In this document: positions 22,443-33,183 of the stretch, piece by piece
How positions within the stretch are numbered: the first letter of the stretch is position 1
How the letters are laid out: the number at the start of each line of letters is the position of its first letter
Assembly (NCBI RefSeq): GCF_042186555.1
Contig: NC_133324.1
Coordinates: 72,344,189-72,408,188 of the forward strand
Reading direction: 5' to 3'
DNA length: 64,000 bases
Source of the DNA: Aquarana catesbeiana
Taxonomy: Eukaryota > Chordata > Amphibia > Anura > Ranidae
Translations under genes and position numbers: made by a program
Notes under the pieces: generated by a model
Databases searched by the model: none
Told to the model about the DNA's origin: nothing
The model's input: the letters and a program-made list of their open reading frames with translations, nothing else

Positions 22443-23385
22443 TATCCACCTATCTACAGCAGAGTAGATGTTTTAGTAAATCTGTGTTTTAACATGCATT
22501 AGGCCGTCTCTCAAATGAAGCTCCTTTGGGCCCCCAGCAACCTCTTTCTTCTTTGTTCTGTCACCAATTTTCCAGCCAATAGATTGTAATTTAAAACTTT
22601 GGCTAACAATATATCAAGTCGTAATTGAAATACAAATAGAGTGCCTTGTAATTGTATTGACTATATAAAAAATGGATACAGAGCATAATCGTTGCAATTG
22701 CTTTAATCACTGAGCGCGCACTGGCCTCCATGTTAAATGCTTTATCTTTCATCTATTCAATGAGAAGAAACAAGGGTTCCCTCTAAATCCTAGAGGCGTG
22801 ACAATTCTGCTGACCTCTGCATGAAGAAGACAAAAAAATACAATGAATATAGATGTCATGAATATAGATGTATTTTAATTTAAATTTGCTGTTAAATGTG
22901 TTAACCATTGGAAGGGTCATATTTTTTAATGCATTGGAATGTTGTGACTTCCCTTCAAAGCACCGTTTAAAAGTAGCAATTTGCATGTTAAACAGGAGCA
23001 TTCATGAAGCATTTCTTGTTTCTATGCTTGCTTGCAGTGTTGGCATGAATTGTGGGCGTGGAACCCATTTCCATACTAACAAAGCAGACATGGTGCACAT
23101 CCCAGCTGTACAATGAGCAGTACAGCCAGTTGAATGCAGCCTACCGGGAACCTTTGTGTTGGGAGAGAAAATGCAATTTGTGTTAGGATGACAGTTTGTA
23201 GCAGGGTGGCTGAGTTTGATTACCAGGAATTAAGCAGCGTCATTTTGATCCACCACTCACTTTCTGGCAGGTCGATGATTTCAATAAATTTTAAAACGTA
23301 ATTTGATTAAAAAGCAGCTCAAAGCAATATTGAGGATTAGGGTTAAAAGTACTGTGGCATGGATCCGATCAGAAAAGCTCCAACG
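22443..23385. other. Repeat-free A/T-rich block; possible conserved non-coding DNA
   Basis: No repeat ends, arrays or ORFs are recognisable over about 900 bases, which is unusual here. The block is rich in homeodomain-type core sites (GTAATTGAAATAC, CTTGTAATTGTATTG, TTTAATCACTG, GTAATTTGATTAAAAAG) and keeps even composition. That is the texture of vertebrate conserved non-coding elements, but conservation cannot be judged from one sequence. Confidence 0.35.
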
Positions 23386-23389
23386 CTAA

Positions 23390-23693
23390 GGGCTCATTCA
23401 CACAATATTGCCTGCATGAAAAGCTGCACACAAAACGCATGTGCGTTGATTTGTGTTGATTGCGCTACATTTTACTATGTCCTAAACCATGTTTTAACAT
23501 TTTTATTTGTACACAGATCACATCAAGAGTCAGAATTCTAACATATTTTTTCTTATTATGATAATGTTGGTGGGTTGACATGTATTTTTGTCTTTTACGT
23601 TGTAACACACCTATATGGTGTGAACAGGCACATTAGGACAGTTGTTCTCTATGTGATCAATGCAGCTCAATGGATATGGTGTGAAAAAAGCCC
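23390..23693. mobile_element. Harbinger-type MITE (GGGCTCATTCACAC ends)
   Basis: The left end GGGCTCATTCACAC and the right end GGTGTGAAAAAAGCCC are inverted relatives, flanked by TAA (23387-23389) and TTA (23694-23696). The same ends bound the MITE at 34327-34664. No ORF. Confidence 0.65.
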
Positions 23694-23696
23694 TTA

Positions 23697-24137
23697 TGGG
23701 TATTGTCAGAGCTTGGTCCCACCCCCACACATTCCTTTTGGCCTATCTATATAATAGGCTGCCTCAAAGAAGAAAGGCACAGACCGCTTCACTAAAGTGC
23801 AGGCTCTGGAAGTACCTCATTATAACCACAGCCCCTAGTGGTGAAATTGGAATATCTTCATTGGGCATTCATAAAGTGCGTGCTTTAAGATGTTTTTGTT
23901 GGTGGCATCTAGACTGACTAAAGAGGTGGACCAGTAACCAGGCAAGGTTGGCCAGGAGTTATATCCAGCTCGACAAATATGATGGGATGATATAAAGCAC
24001 AATCAGAAAATATACTTAATTGCCAGTGTAAAAATTGCCATGAAAATCACTAAAACCTGTACCAGAAAAAAAAATATAAAAATTACAGTAGAGGACAGGC
24101 AGGCTATCAGCAAGGTCAGTGCTTAAAGCAGATCCAA
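23697..24137. other. No gene recognised
   Basis: Short stretch with no repeat ends. A short poly-A run lies at 24066-24075. Nothing supports a gene. Confidence 0.4.
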
Positions 24138-24145
24138 CCCTAATC

Positions 24146-24857
24146 AAGGGGTCTCTTAAACTTTCTAAACAAAGGGCCAATTTGCTGTCCCTCAGACTTT
24201 AGGGGGACCAGGCTGTGGCCAGTGGGAGTAGAAAAATGCCCTTGCAGCAGTGGGATTTACAATGCCCCACTGTTGGTGTCAGTGGAAGGAATAGCACCCC
24301 ACCGTTGGTATCAGTGAGAGGAATAGTGCCCTACCATTGGTATCAGTGGAAGAAATAGTGCCTCATTGTTGTGTCATTTGGAGGAATAGCTCCCCTTTGT
24401 TGGTGTCAGTGGGAGGAATAGCACCCCATTGTTGGTGTCAGTGGGAGGAATAGCTCCCAATTGTTGGTTTAAGTAGGAGGAATAACTCGCCTCTGTTGGT
24501 TTCAATGGGAGGAATAGCTCCCCTCTGTTGGTGTCAGTGGGAGCAATAGCACCCCATCGTTGGTGTCAGTGTGAGGAATAACCCCCAGTTGTTGGTGTAA
24601 GTGGGAGGAATAACTTGCCTCTGTTGGTTTCAATGAGAGGAATAGTACCCCGTTGTTGGTGTCAGTGGGAGGAATAGCCCCCAATTGTTGGTGTAAGTGG
24701 GAGGAATTACTCGCTTCTGTTGGTTTCAATGGGAGGAATAGCTCCCCTCTGTTGGTGTCAGTGGGAGGAATAGCACCCCGTTGTTGGTGTCAGTGGGAGG
24801 AATAGTGCCCCAAGGGCCAGATAAGGCAAGCAAAGGACCACAGTTTGGAGACTCCTG
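24146..24857. mobile_element. hAT-like element with 33-bp array
   Basis: The ends AAGGGGTCTCTTAAACTTTC and CAGTTTGGAGACTCCTG are inverted relatives of the common hAT end CAGGGGTCTCCAAACT. The flanks CCCTAATC (24138-24145) and CCCTATTC (24858-24865) match at 7 of 8. From about 24225 to 24810 the interior is about 17 copies of a 33-bp unit, GTTGGTGTCAGTGGGAGGAA plus TAGCACCCCATT. The unit is 11 codons, which explains the open minus frame at 24502-24729. Confidence 0.82.
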
Positions 24858-24865
24858 CCCTATTC

Positions 24866-25151
24866 AATAAAGTCTGTAATATGCTAATTTAATTTAAAAA
24901 GTTGCCATCAATCTTTTAAAATCTTTAGTTTTCATTTATATAGTACCTTGTAATTCCTTGTAAGTCCTTCTTACTGGAGCCCATTGACTGGGTGGGCTAG
25001 TTTCTGGAAAATGGGAACTTTCCTTTTAAAGTGAATTCAAATCCTAACTGGATGACATTTAGTTTGTTAAACCATTGTGTAAAAAACGAAAACCCTAACA
25101 AATACTGCTTTCTCTTTTTTCTTCCTTTTTTGCATTTTAGTGCTGCTGACT
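24866..25151. other. Short A/T-rich spacer, no gene
   Basis: This is probably the pre-insertion sequence into which the hAT at 25152 moved. A TTTTTTCTTCCTTTTTTGC run precedes it. No feature is supported. Confidence 0.4.
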
Positions 25152-25500
25152 AGGGATGAGCCAGCAGTTCGAGCAGTTCTAAAATGAACCGAACATATGG
25201 GACGTTCGTGGGAAATTCGAGCGCTGCGGAATGCTCCATAATGCACTGCGAGATCACAGTGCATTGCTGTATGATGATTGGCCAAAGCATGCACCTGACC
25301 TGCATGCTTTGGCCAATCACAACGCGCGCTGCTGAGAGAGCCATAATTGGCCAAAGGCAGGGTGCCTTTGGCCAATCATGGCTCAGGGGGACTAAGTCCA
25401 CGCCCCACAAGATATATAAGGCTGCTTACAGAGCGGCCGTGTGTAGTGTTGTTGACGTGGACAGAGAGATAGCTTAAGTTAGATTAAGCAGGCAGGTTAT
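25152..25500 (+). mobile_element. 5' end and leader of a decayed autonomous hAT
   Basis: The segment opens AGGGATGAGCCAGCAGTTCG, the same terminal type as the foldback at 11114. Next come ATTCGAGCGCTGCGGAAT and a 16-bp hairpin-like pair, CAAAGCATGCACCTGACC / TGCATGCTTTGGCCAATC (25281-25320), then a second CCAATTATGG..CCAATCATGG pair. A GATATATAAGGC box at 25410 is TATA-like and could be the element's promoter; CCAAT boxes lie upstream at 25315 and 25373. The promoter reading is an inference. Confidence 0.6.
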
Positions 25501-25521
25501 TCAGTTAGTGGCAGTGTATTT

Positions 25522-25568
25522 GATATATATATTTATATATATATATATATATATATACAGGCAGTCTA

Positions 25569-25599
<31 letters not shown>

Positions 25600-25802
25600 A
25601 ACATAATGAAGGGACACGTTCTCCAATGCAAATATACTTTACTGAATCTTCAGGTCATAAAAATTGTCAGATCATATACGTCAATAGCAGCTACTGTATA
25701 CAGTTGCGAGCATCCCTGCTCTTCCTCAGGCTGTATGACTTTGTGTGCCATTGTTCCAGCTTAACAACCAGGATAAAGAAAAGGCAGTAACCCACTCAAA
25801 GT

Positions 25803-25848
<46 letters not shown>

Positions 25849-25902
25849 TCTGCATTTAGACTATATATTCAGTGTTTACTCTATATTCAGTCAGTGCAGG
25901 CA

Positions 25903-25961
<59 letters not shown>
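25522..25961. repeat. Cluster of (TA)n microsatellites
   Basis: Four (TA)n runs: 25522-25557, 25573-25599, 25807-25847 and 25905-25961. They lie between the hAT leader and the 109-bp array. The spacer 25600-25800 contains no recognised feature. YIYIYI-type frames are artefacts. Confidence 0.95.
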
Positions 25962-25964
<3 letters not shown>

Positions 25965-26043
25965 CTATACAGTCTAGTGTATATATATACTCTGCATCCA
26001 GTGTAGCCTATATCTACAGTGCATTCCATGGTGCATTCTAATA

Positions 26044-26850
26044 CAGTGCAGGCGGTGTACACAGTATCTAATACAGTGTGTACAGTTTCTACTACACTTC
26101 TGATGGTGTACACAGTATACAATACAGTGCAGCCGTTTTACAGTTGCTAATACAGTGCAGGCGGTGTACACAGTATCTAATACAGTGTGTACAGTTTCAA
26201 CTACACTTCTGGTGGTGTACACAGTATACAATACAGTGTAGCCGTTGTACAGTTGCTAATACAGTGCAGGCGGTGTACACAGTATCTAATACCGTGTGTG
26301 CAATTTCTACTAAACTTCTGGTGGTGTACACAATATACAATACAGTGCAGCCATTGTACAGTTTCTAATACAGTGCAGGCGGTGTACACAGTATATAATA
26401 CAGTGTGTACAGTTTCTACTACACTTCCGGTGGTGTACACTGTATACAATACAGTGCAGCCGTTGTACAGTTTCCAATACAGTGCAGACGGTGTACACAG
26501 TATCTAATACAGTATGTACAGTTTCTACTACACTTCTGGTGGTGTAAAGAGTATACAATACAGTGCAGCCATCTTTACAGTTGCTAATACAGTGCAGGCA
26601 GTGTACACAGTGTCTAATACAGTTGGTACAGTTTCTACTACACTTCTGGTGGTGTACACAGTATACAATACAGTGCAGCCATCTTTACAGTTGCTAATAC
26701 AGTGCAGGCGGTGTACACAGTGTCTAATACAGTGTGTACAGTTTCTACTACACTTCTGGTGGTGTACACAGTATACAATACAGTGCAGCCATTGTACAGT
26801 TGCTAATACAGTGCAGGCGATGTACACAGTATCTAATACAGTGTAGTGTG
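26044..26850 (+). repeat. 109-bp tandem array upstream of hAT transposase
   Basis: The phrase CAGTGCAGGCGGTGTACACA starts at 26044, 26153, 26262, 26371, 26480, 26590, 26700 and 26809, which gives a 109-110 bp period and about 7.4 copies. Within each unit GTGTACACAGTATMTAATAC and GTGTACACAGTATACAATAC are themselves related, so the unit is a dimer of about 55 bp. The array ends about 25 bases before the presumed start codon at 26874. Some copies differ by single changes only, so it homogenised recently compared with the decayed ORF. Confidence 0.92.
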
Positions 26851-26873
26851 GTGTTGCAAAACAAAAAATACAT

Positions 26874-27201
26874 CATGTCCGGAAGGCCACCAAGGAGAGG
26901 CAGACGCTCACAGGCCACTGTGTCTACAGTCAACAGTGGTGGTCATGGACATGGTGCATCCTCTGCAGGTGGCCGTGGGGTACACTTGTCCTTTTTTGCT
27001 GCTGCTGGCTGTGTTATTGAGCCACAGCATACAGAAGAGTTGGTGGAGTGGATAACAAAGCCATCCGCATCCTCTGTCACCCAGAGGCTCCTTGTCTACA
27101 TTCACTCCTTCCATAGCCCCACCATCATGCACGGAGGAGTCCCCAGATTTATTCGACCACAGTGTTGGTTATATGCTGCTGGAGGATGTGCAGCAATTTG
27201 A
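26874..27201 (+). pseudogene. hAT transposase, N-terminal part
   Basis: From ATG at 26874 the frame reads MSGRPPRRGRRSQATVS, an Arg-rich N-terminus followed by a Gly/Ser-rich stretch, and stays open to a stop at 27201. The longer frame that begins at 26734 only translates array DNA, so I choose 26874. It is the first in-frame ATG after the array and opens the conserved basic tail. No catalytic residue lies here. Downstream the reading changes frame several times (27202-27430) before the BED finger. The function is inferred from position: N-terminal extension of the hAT transposase whose other domains follow. Confidence 0.6.
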
Positions 27202-27433
27202 AGGCTCCGATGTTGGTTCACAGGTTGAGGAAGGGAGTAACATGAGCCTAGAGAGAGGGGGTGCTACATAAGGACAAGAAACTGACAGTCATGTTCCCCC
27301 AGCTGCAGCATACTGCCAAGTTTTCTCCAGTGACGGGGAGGGAGGGGGTGATGAGGTCACTGACTGTACTTGGGTGCCTAAGAGAAGAGAGGAGGAAAGT
27401 GAGGAGGAGGAGGCACAACTCCAATGAGGCAGG

Positions 27434-27811
27434 GTGTCCTCTAGGGGGCAGCTTAATGGCAGCCACCTTATTGCATCACATCGCAGAGCTCCGCAGGTGC
27501 AGGGCGCTGCTGACTCCCCACTGACTTTTAAAAGTTCCTTGGTGTGGGCCTTTTTTGATACATGTGCAGCAGATCGCACCTTTGCTGTTTGCAACCTATG
27601 TCTGAAGCGGATCAAGCATGGCCAGAACAGCAGCCGCTTGGGCACCACATGCTTGACTAGACATATGATGACCTGCCATGCAGTCCGTTGGCAACAGCAC
27701 TTGAAAGACCCACATCAAAGAAAAAGGCAGACTTCTCCTTGCTCCTCATCTATGATCTCCAACCCTACTATACCTCCAGTCCTCTCAAAAACCTGCACTG
27801 AGAGGAATTAA
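27434..27811 (+). pseudogene. hAT transposase, BED zinc-finger part
   Basis: The frame holds a BED-type finger. SSLVWAFFDTCA is the leading aromatic patch; AVCNLCLKRIKHG supplies the Cys pair; SRLGTTCLTRHMMTCH supplies the His pair. BED fingers bind the transposon ends in hAT transposases. The finger lies at about 27524-27690 and is followed by a basic region (QRKRQTSPCSSS). The frame ends at 27811. It is shifted against the N-terminal piece, so frameshifts or an ancestral intron separate them. The finger itself looks intact. Confidence 0.8.
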
Positions 27812-27959
27812 GGTATAGAAATAGGTGTCCCAAGTACTTGCAGCCAATCTGCTAGCTGTACACCACCAATTGATTTTAGCACGCAAACTTTCCTACCTCA
27901 ATTGCTGAACTGTAAAAAGAAATTCGGTCCCAGCCATCCACATGCTCAGCACCTAAATG

Positions 27960-28800
27960 CTAGCTTGGCTAAATAGCTAGCACTGCAACTGCTGCCCTTT
28001 TAGCTGGTAGACTCTGCCCCCCTTTGTGAATTTGTGGAATGTGCTGTACCTCAGTGACAGGTTCCAAAACTCCATTTCTTTTCACGGAAGGCCATTCCAG
28101 CTCTCTGCCAGCATGTGGAAGGCAATGTTTTGGCCTCATTGGACAGGGCGGTCACCAGTAAGGTTCATATTACCGCTGACTTATGGTCCAGCAGGCATGG
28201 GCAGGGACGTTACCTTTCCTTCATGGCCCACTGGGTAACTCTGCTGGCAGCTGGGAAGGATGCAGGATAGGGTTCAGTGTTGTTGGAGCTTGTTCCGACA
28301 CCACGCCTCCAAAATGCTAGTGGTGATTCTGCCACAGCTCTCTGCTCCACCCCTTCTCTTCTTCTTCCTCTATGGCCTTTTCTGCAGATTTGTCCTCTGA
28401 ACCAGCAGTGCTCCGTAAGCGTTCAAGGGGCTACGCCAGCAGTCAGGCTAAAAGATGCCATGTGGTGCTTGAGTTGGTCTGCCTAGGGGACAGGAGTCTT
28501 CCTGCTGAAGCACATGCTTCGTGGAATCATGGATAGGACACTTGAGGCAGAACAGCGGGAGGAAGAGGAGGACTTCCTTTCGTCTCAAGGCCCTCTTTAT
28601 CCAGATAGCATTCCTGCGGGCCCGCCAAACACACAGGAAGAAGAGGAGGAGGAGGATTAAGTCAGCATGGATGTAGAGGATAACACTCAGCAGCAGTCTT
28701 CAAGGGATAGTTTTCAGTCCCCAGAAACCCAAGGAGTTGTACGTGGCTGGGAGGAGGTATTTACGGATCATGTGATCTTTAATGATCCAGAGGACTCATA
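27960..28800 (+). pseudogene. hAT transposase, catalytic middle, fragmented
   Basis: Between 28026 and 28270 the plus strand reads KAMFWPHWTG-like fragments in one frame. In another it reads ITADLWSSRHGQG then YLSFMAHWVTL. The TADLWSS stretch fits the first catalytic Asp region of hAT transposases. Stops occur at about 28268 and 28484, and another frame continues with LRGIMDRTLEAEQREEEED, an acidic Glu-rich insert (EEEEEED near 28640). The pieces stay collinear with a hAT transposase but need at least three frame changes. Confidence 0.6.
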
Positions 28801-28871
28801 ATCGAATGTCTCTGCAAACTTATACTGCATGGCCTCCCTGATTCTGCAAAGCCTCCGAAAGGACCCTAGTA

Positions 28872-29500
28872 GACTTGTGCACAATGGGAAATTTCATTTA
28901 GTTTCGGTTCGTTGTCATTCGTAAAATACATAATTTCGTTCTGTTATATTCGTTATGTTACGTTAATTCGTTTTCGGATAATTTGTTATTATTCGTAGAG
29001 TCACGATATTGGTTATTCTGAATCTCGAATCACGTCGAATTCATTCGTTATATCCACTATAATTTCTTTCATATTAGTTGAAATTCAATATTTATGTATG
29101 TATATTGATTCGTGATTATGATTCGTAGTTTGGAAAGTCGTTTGTTTATTAAATCTATTAACACACACAATGACAATATCTCTTCTCTTCTGCTCAAATA
29201 CAATACAACACCCTTCTTACTCAGTTCTCAGGAATGCACTTTGCCAGCAATCCAACCTCCAGCACAGAATAATCAGCTGATTGGACTGTAAGATTTACTT
29301 TGAGTTGACCTTTTGTTTCATTAGATCTTTAACGAATTACTGAATCATGTCGAATTCATTCATTGTATTTGCTATAATTTCTTTCGTATTAGTTGAAATT
29401 CGTTATTTTTTTTATTTCAGACATTCAGATGCATCCGAATGTCCGAAAAATGCAAAATTCGGCAGAATTTCGATTCGTTACGAAACGAATTGCACAGGTC
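28872..29500. mobile_element. MITE inserted in the hAT ORF
   Basis: The ends GACTTGTGCACAATGGGAAA and TTGCACAGGTC are inverted relatives, flanked by TA (28870-28871, 29501-29502) or CTAG. Its removal rejoins the transposase. An inner direct repeat (GTCGAATTCATTCGTTATAT near 29034 and GTCGAATTCATTCATTGTAT near 29349, about 315 bp apart) shows a tandem duplication. It is related by its end to the palindromic MITE at 7079-7820 and shares its ATTCGTTATTTCGGATAA vocabulary. Confidence 0.8.
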
Positions 29501-29502
29501 TA

Positions 29503-30129
29503 GACCGTAGGATTTGTGGTATCAAGGAGAGGGATCATTACTGGCATCCAACCCTTCTTGATCCATGTTACAAGGGTAAGGTTGCAGAACTCATCCTGCC
29601 TTCGCAGAGGAAGCAGAGGATAAAACATCTTCAGGAGGCCTTGAAGAAAGGTTTGTGCAACGCATTTCCAGACCCTGGGAGGTTACCATTTCCTGGTGCT
29701 GGACAATGTGTTGCTGAGGCTTCGTTCAGTCACAGAAAGAGTGGTGGAGAAGGTTGCCGTCTGACTGATGCCTTTAAACAATTTTTCAGTCCTCAGCACC
29801 AAGGTCTGATTGGTTCAAGCAACCATTGCCAGCATCTGCATTATACGGTGCAGGAATATCTAGGGGCAAGAGCCGACTTGGAGACCTTTCCAACAGAGCA
29901 TCCACTGGGTTACTGGGTCTTGAGGATGGACCACTGGCCAGAACTTGCTCAATATGCAGTTGAGCTACTGGCCTGTCCTGCATGCAGCGAGCTTTCTGAA
30001 CGCACATTCAGTGCTGCTGGAGGGTTTGTAACGGATCAAAGAGTGCGCCTATCCACATGCTCCGTTGATAGGCTCACATTCATAAAAATGAATCAGTCTT
30101 GGATCAGCAGCTATCGAGCACTTGATTGA
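29503..30129 (+). pseudogene. hAT transposase, C-terminal dimerisation domain
   Basis: This is the best preserved part: one frame of about 208 codons from the MITE border to the stop at 30129. It starts RRICGIKERDHYWHPTLLDP, which is the region around the hAT middle catalytic segment (tLLDPryK-type). It ends in the hATC dimerisation domain: LGYWVLRMDHWPELAQYAVE, LLACPACSELSERTFSAAGG, then RLSTCSVDRLTFIKMN. The Trp, SER and FS positions typical of hATC are present. The ORF's first 50 codons (from 29347) belong to the inserted MITE. The transposase was probably about 850 residues across 26874-30129 minus the MITE. Confidence 0.9.
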
Positions 30130-30474
30130 ATTTGCTGTGGATCTGGGATCCCTTGAAGACTGCCTATGTTGACTATCCTATTCCTCCTCAATCTTGATGA
30201 TGCTAGCTTCCAACAATATTTTTGGTTTAGGGCACCATCACCACCACTAAAGGCCCAACTTTTCTGCCCCTGTATTACAATTCTTGATATAATATTTCAC
30301 AGCAGGGCCCATTCCTGCATCCAACAAGAGTAACTGTAAGGGCTTACAGTGTTGTGGCACCACCACCACCACCCAAGGCCCAATTTTTCTGCCCCTGTTT
30401 AACAGGGGCATGTAATTGAAATTTTTTATATAATATTTCAACGCAGGGCCCGTTCCTGCGCCCAACAAGAGTAA

Positions 30475-30908
30475 CGCCCTGTACACACGATAGGATTTTC
30501 CGATGGAAAATGTGTGATAGGACCTTGTTGTCGGAAATTCCGACCATGTGTAGGCTCCATCACACATTTTCCGTAGGAATTTCCGACACACAAAGTTTGA
30601 GAGCTTGCTATAAAATTTTCCGGCAACAAAATCCGTTGTTGGAAATTCCGATCGTGTGTACACAAATCCGACACACAAAGTGCCACGCATGCTCAGAATA
30701 AATTAAGAGACTAAAGCTATTGGCTACTGCCCCGTTTATAGTCCCGAGGTACGTGTTTTACGCCACCGCGTTCAGGACGATCGGATTTTCCGACAACTTT
30801 GTGTGCTCGTGTGTATGCAAGACAAGTTTGAGCCAACATCCATCAGAAAAAATCCATGGATTTTGTTGTCGGAATGTCCGATTAATGTCCGACCGTGTGT
30901 ACAGGGCA
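30475..30908. mobile_element. Harbinger-type MITE, 434 bp, TAA duplication
   Basis: The ends CGCCCTGTACACACG and CGTGTGTACAGGGCA are near-perfect inverted copies, flanked by TAA (30472-30474, 30909-30911). The interior repeats GATTTTCCGAC and TGTCGGAATTTCCG on both strands. A second copy of the same length is at 45427-45860, and a diverged relative at 52254-52600. Confidence 0.9.
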
Positions 30909-31020
30909 TAACTGTGAGGACTTACAGTGTTGTGGCACCACCACCCAAGGCCCAATTTTTCTGCCCCTGTTTAACAGGGGCATGTAATTACAATTTATGA
31001 TATAATATTTCAACACAGGG

Positions 31021-31795
31021 CATCCCCTGATGAAGTCACGTGATGACGTAACGCGTAGGGAGTGGCCGTAGGTTGAAGTACACCGGAAGTGATGTGAGAC
31101 TGGCGTCCAGACACCTTAGTAGCTGATTAATGCTTGTTTTTTAAACTTTCATTGTAAGAGTCCTATTTTATCTTTGAAATAAATCTTTATGCTTATAATA
31201 TACTACACTATTGGAGCTTTCTCTCTCTCCCACCATTTTTATCTCTTCCCCCTCGTCCTCCTTCCTCCCCCCCCCCCCCCCGTGCGGAGGTGACGAGGCC
31301 ATATGAGGACTTGGATGTGGAGTCTTATTCAGATGACCCATTTGGTGGAGCAGAGGGCCCCCTAGTGGTGGATATCGATATAACGGAATTTCTTCTTATT
31401 GGGTTTATGCTGGCACTTCAGGCAGTCATACTTATAGTGGAACGGAGGACCCCCTGGTGGTAGAAGTTGGAATAACGGAACTGATCCCCATTTGTTACTA
31501 CATGCTGATTTGTCAAGATATGAAGGTGAGGGTTCTGTGAGCTCATTTTTTGGATTTAAATTTCTCCCTATCCACCGTTTTTGCTGTAACTTTTGATACA
31601 CGATTTCCTTCTTTTGGACATTTTTAGTTGATTTGATTAAGAGATTAACATCACCTTGAATCATATGCCCCGTGATTGATTTATCTATTTTTGGACTTAT
31701 TAATTTTTTTGCACTTGCACTGCTGTTTTTTAATTATTTTTATATATAAGGTTCATTAATATATTTAGGGAAGGATCTCTTTTATATATTTCTGC
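31021..31795 (+). mobile_element. Hammerhead-bearing retroelement cassette
   Basis: The cassette begins with a hammerhead-like core and is followed by GTGATGTGAGACTGG, AATAAA at 31178, CTACACTATTGGAGC at 31203 and a 15-base C run at 31267-31281. A long A/T-rich 3' part has no ORF. On both sides lie copies of the hAT 3' repeat phrase AATTTATGATATAATATTTC (30987 and 31822), so about 30 bp of target appears duplicated. The layout suggests a non-autonomous Penelope-like or retrozyme-type insertion. Confidence 0.55.
31022..31066 (+). ncRNA. Hammerhead-ribozyme-like core
   Basis: CTGATGA at 31027-31033 is the exact CUGANGA box. Next comes GTCA-CGTGA-TGAC, a 4-bp stem II with a 5-base loop. The box that should read GAAA reads GTAA, followed by CGCGTAGGG. 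The A-to-T change at the second position would be expected to cripple cleavage. AATAAA lies about 130 bases downstream. Confidence 0.55.
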
Positions 31796-31895
31796 TGTAG
31801 CGCGGGATCACGTTATGATTATAATTTATGATATAATATTTCAACGCAGGGCCCGTTCCTGCGCCCAACAAGAGTAACTGTGAGGGCTTACAGTG

Positions 31896-33175
31896 TTGCA
31901 GTGACGGCAGAAAAAAAAAAGACCAAGTGGTCCATTGATTCTGCCCCATTTTTTTATATTTATATATATTTTTATTATTTTTGAAGTAATGATCTCCAGA
32001 TTTGATCATTAGTACTAATAATAATGCTAATAATAACAAATGTTCTCATTGTTTTCTTTTCAGACCTCGATAGTTAAATATTTGCTGTGCATATCCAAGA
32101 ATTGGAAAGCTTTAGATCTCCATTCCCCATGTAGAACAGCGGGTAATACATTGTAAGACCCCCTCTGTGACCCAGTGTACGAGCCGTACGCTTCCTTCTT
32201 TTGTGCGCAATAGTACTAGTGTTGCAGTCTGCTTTTTGCTCTCTTGTTTAACTGTTTCTGTTGCTTAGCAACACAGAGTGCAGTAAAGACTGCTCTGTGC
32301 TCCAACAAATTTTGCCTTACTTCAAATTCATGCCTTTTTTAATTATTTTTTTTTTTAGCTTTTGTAGTGTATTGCAATACAGATCCTACTTGAGTTACCT
32401 AAACCGGTAGTCATGGAAAATTTAGCTGCTACCCCCCCCCCCTACCACCCGCAATCCTAAGTCCCATTGTGCTGCAGTTACTGCCTTCCCAGCGGTGCCC
32501 CCATCATCTGTGCCTCCTCAGGCAGCACACTTCCTATTATTTCTTAGGTCACTTATACATGGCCTGATATTTGCAAGCGATACAGCCAATTTAAGCATCT
32601 CTTGAGGTAATAGGGCACAGCAGGGGTTAATAACCAAGCGTTAACGAGCAAGAGGCTGAAGTGCCTGTTACCGCTTGCAGAGATTTTGTAATATGGGACT
32701 CCGTTTTTTTGCATCTCTCCATCTTTGTATTGCCATATGCTGGAGAACAGAACTGGATTTGTTGGTAGTAAATGATATTCCTTCAACTCTTCGCTGTCTC
32801 CATTTTCTTTTGGTTTTTGAATAGCATAGGGAATAGTTAAAGGAGGTGTTAACCTTTTACATATATTGGCCCATGCAGACAAGGTACCCCAGTTGTTTAA
32901 AAGGCAATGCACCGTATGTAAAAAAATATTATTTAATGCAAATGCCATACCTGTAGGCCTTTTCTGTCCTCCATGAAGCCTGGCTGACATACTCCCAGTG
33001 TCTACATTGCTACATTCTGGCTTATTTCCAGCATACAGCAGATGTTGGGCTCTCGCCCCTAGCGTCACAGTGTGCTCTCTTTCTCTCCTATCCCAGCAGC
33101 GGCTGGCTGGAGGCAAAGAGAGATAGCCTCATGGAGACAGCTTCATAGAAATCTATAGGCCATGGCCAACGGATT
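31896..33175. other. No gene recognised
   Basis: Poly-A at 31908-31921, a TTTTTTTTTT run at 32345-32358 and a C run at 32431-32441. A 187-codon minus-strand frame (32553-33116) has no recognised domain, no splice-like context and ordinary composition. It is kept as unassigned, probably fortuitous or repeat-derived. Confidence 0.35.
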
Positions 33176-33183
33176 CAGGTAGG

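Larger units (their letters stand above)
30225..31895 (+). repeat. hAT 3' region: about 132-bp repeat, broken by two insertions
   Basis: AAGGCCCAACTTTTCTGCCC occurs at about 30248, AAGGCCCAATTTTTCTGCCC at 30380 and again at 30946, and TATAATATTTCAACGCAGGG recurs at 30432, 31002 and 31837. The period is about 132 bp. A Harbinger MITE (30475-30908) and a hammerhead-type cassette (31021-31795) interrupt the array. No hAT right terminus (GCTCATCCCT) is seen downstream, so the 3' end is lost or diverged. Confidence 0.7.

Noticed and set aside
25400..25440. GATATATAAGGC TATA box as a host gene promoter
   Set aside because: It lies inside the leader of the hAT element and is more simply the transposon's own promoter.
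25807..26041. YIYIYI membrane-like open frames
   Set aside because: Translation of (TA)n microsatellites.
32553..33116. 187-codon minus-strand frame as a host gene
   Set aside because: No domain, no splice signals and no neighbours that support it. Left as unassigned.
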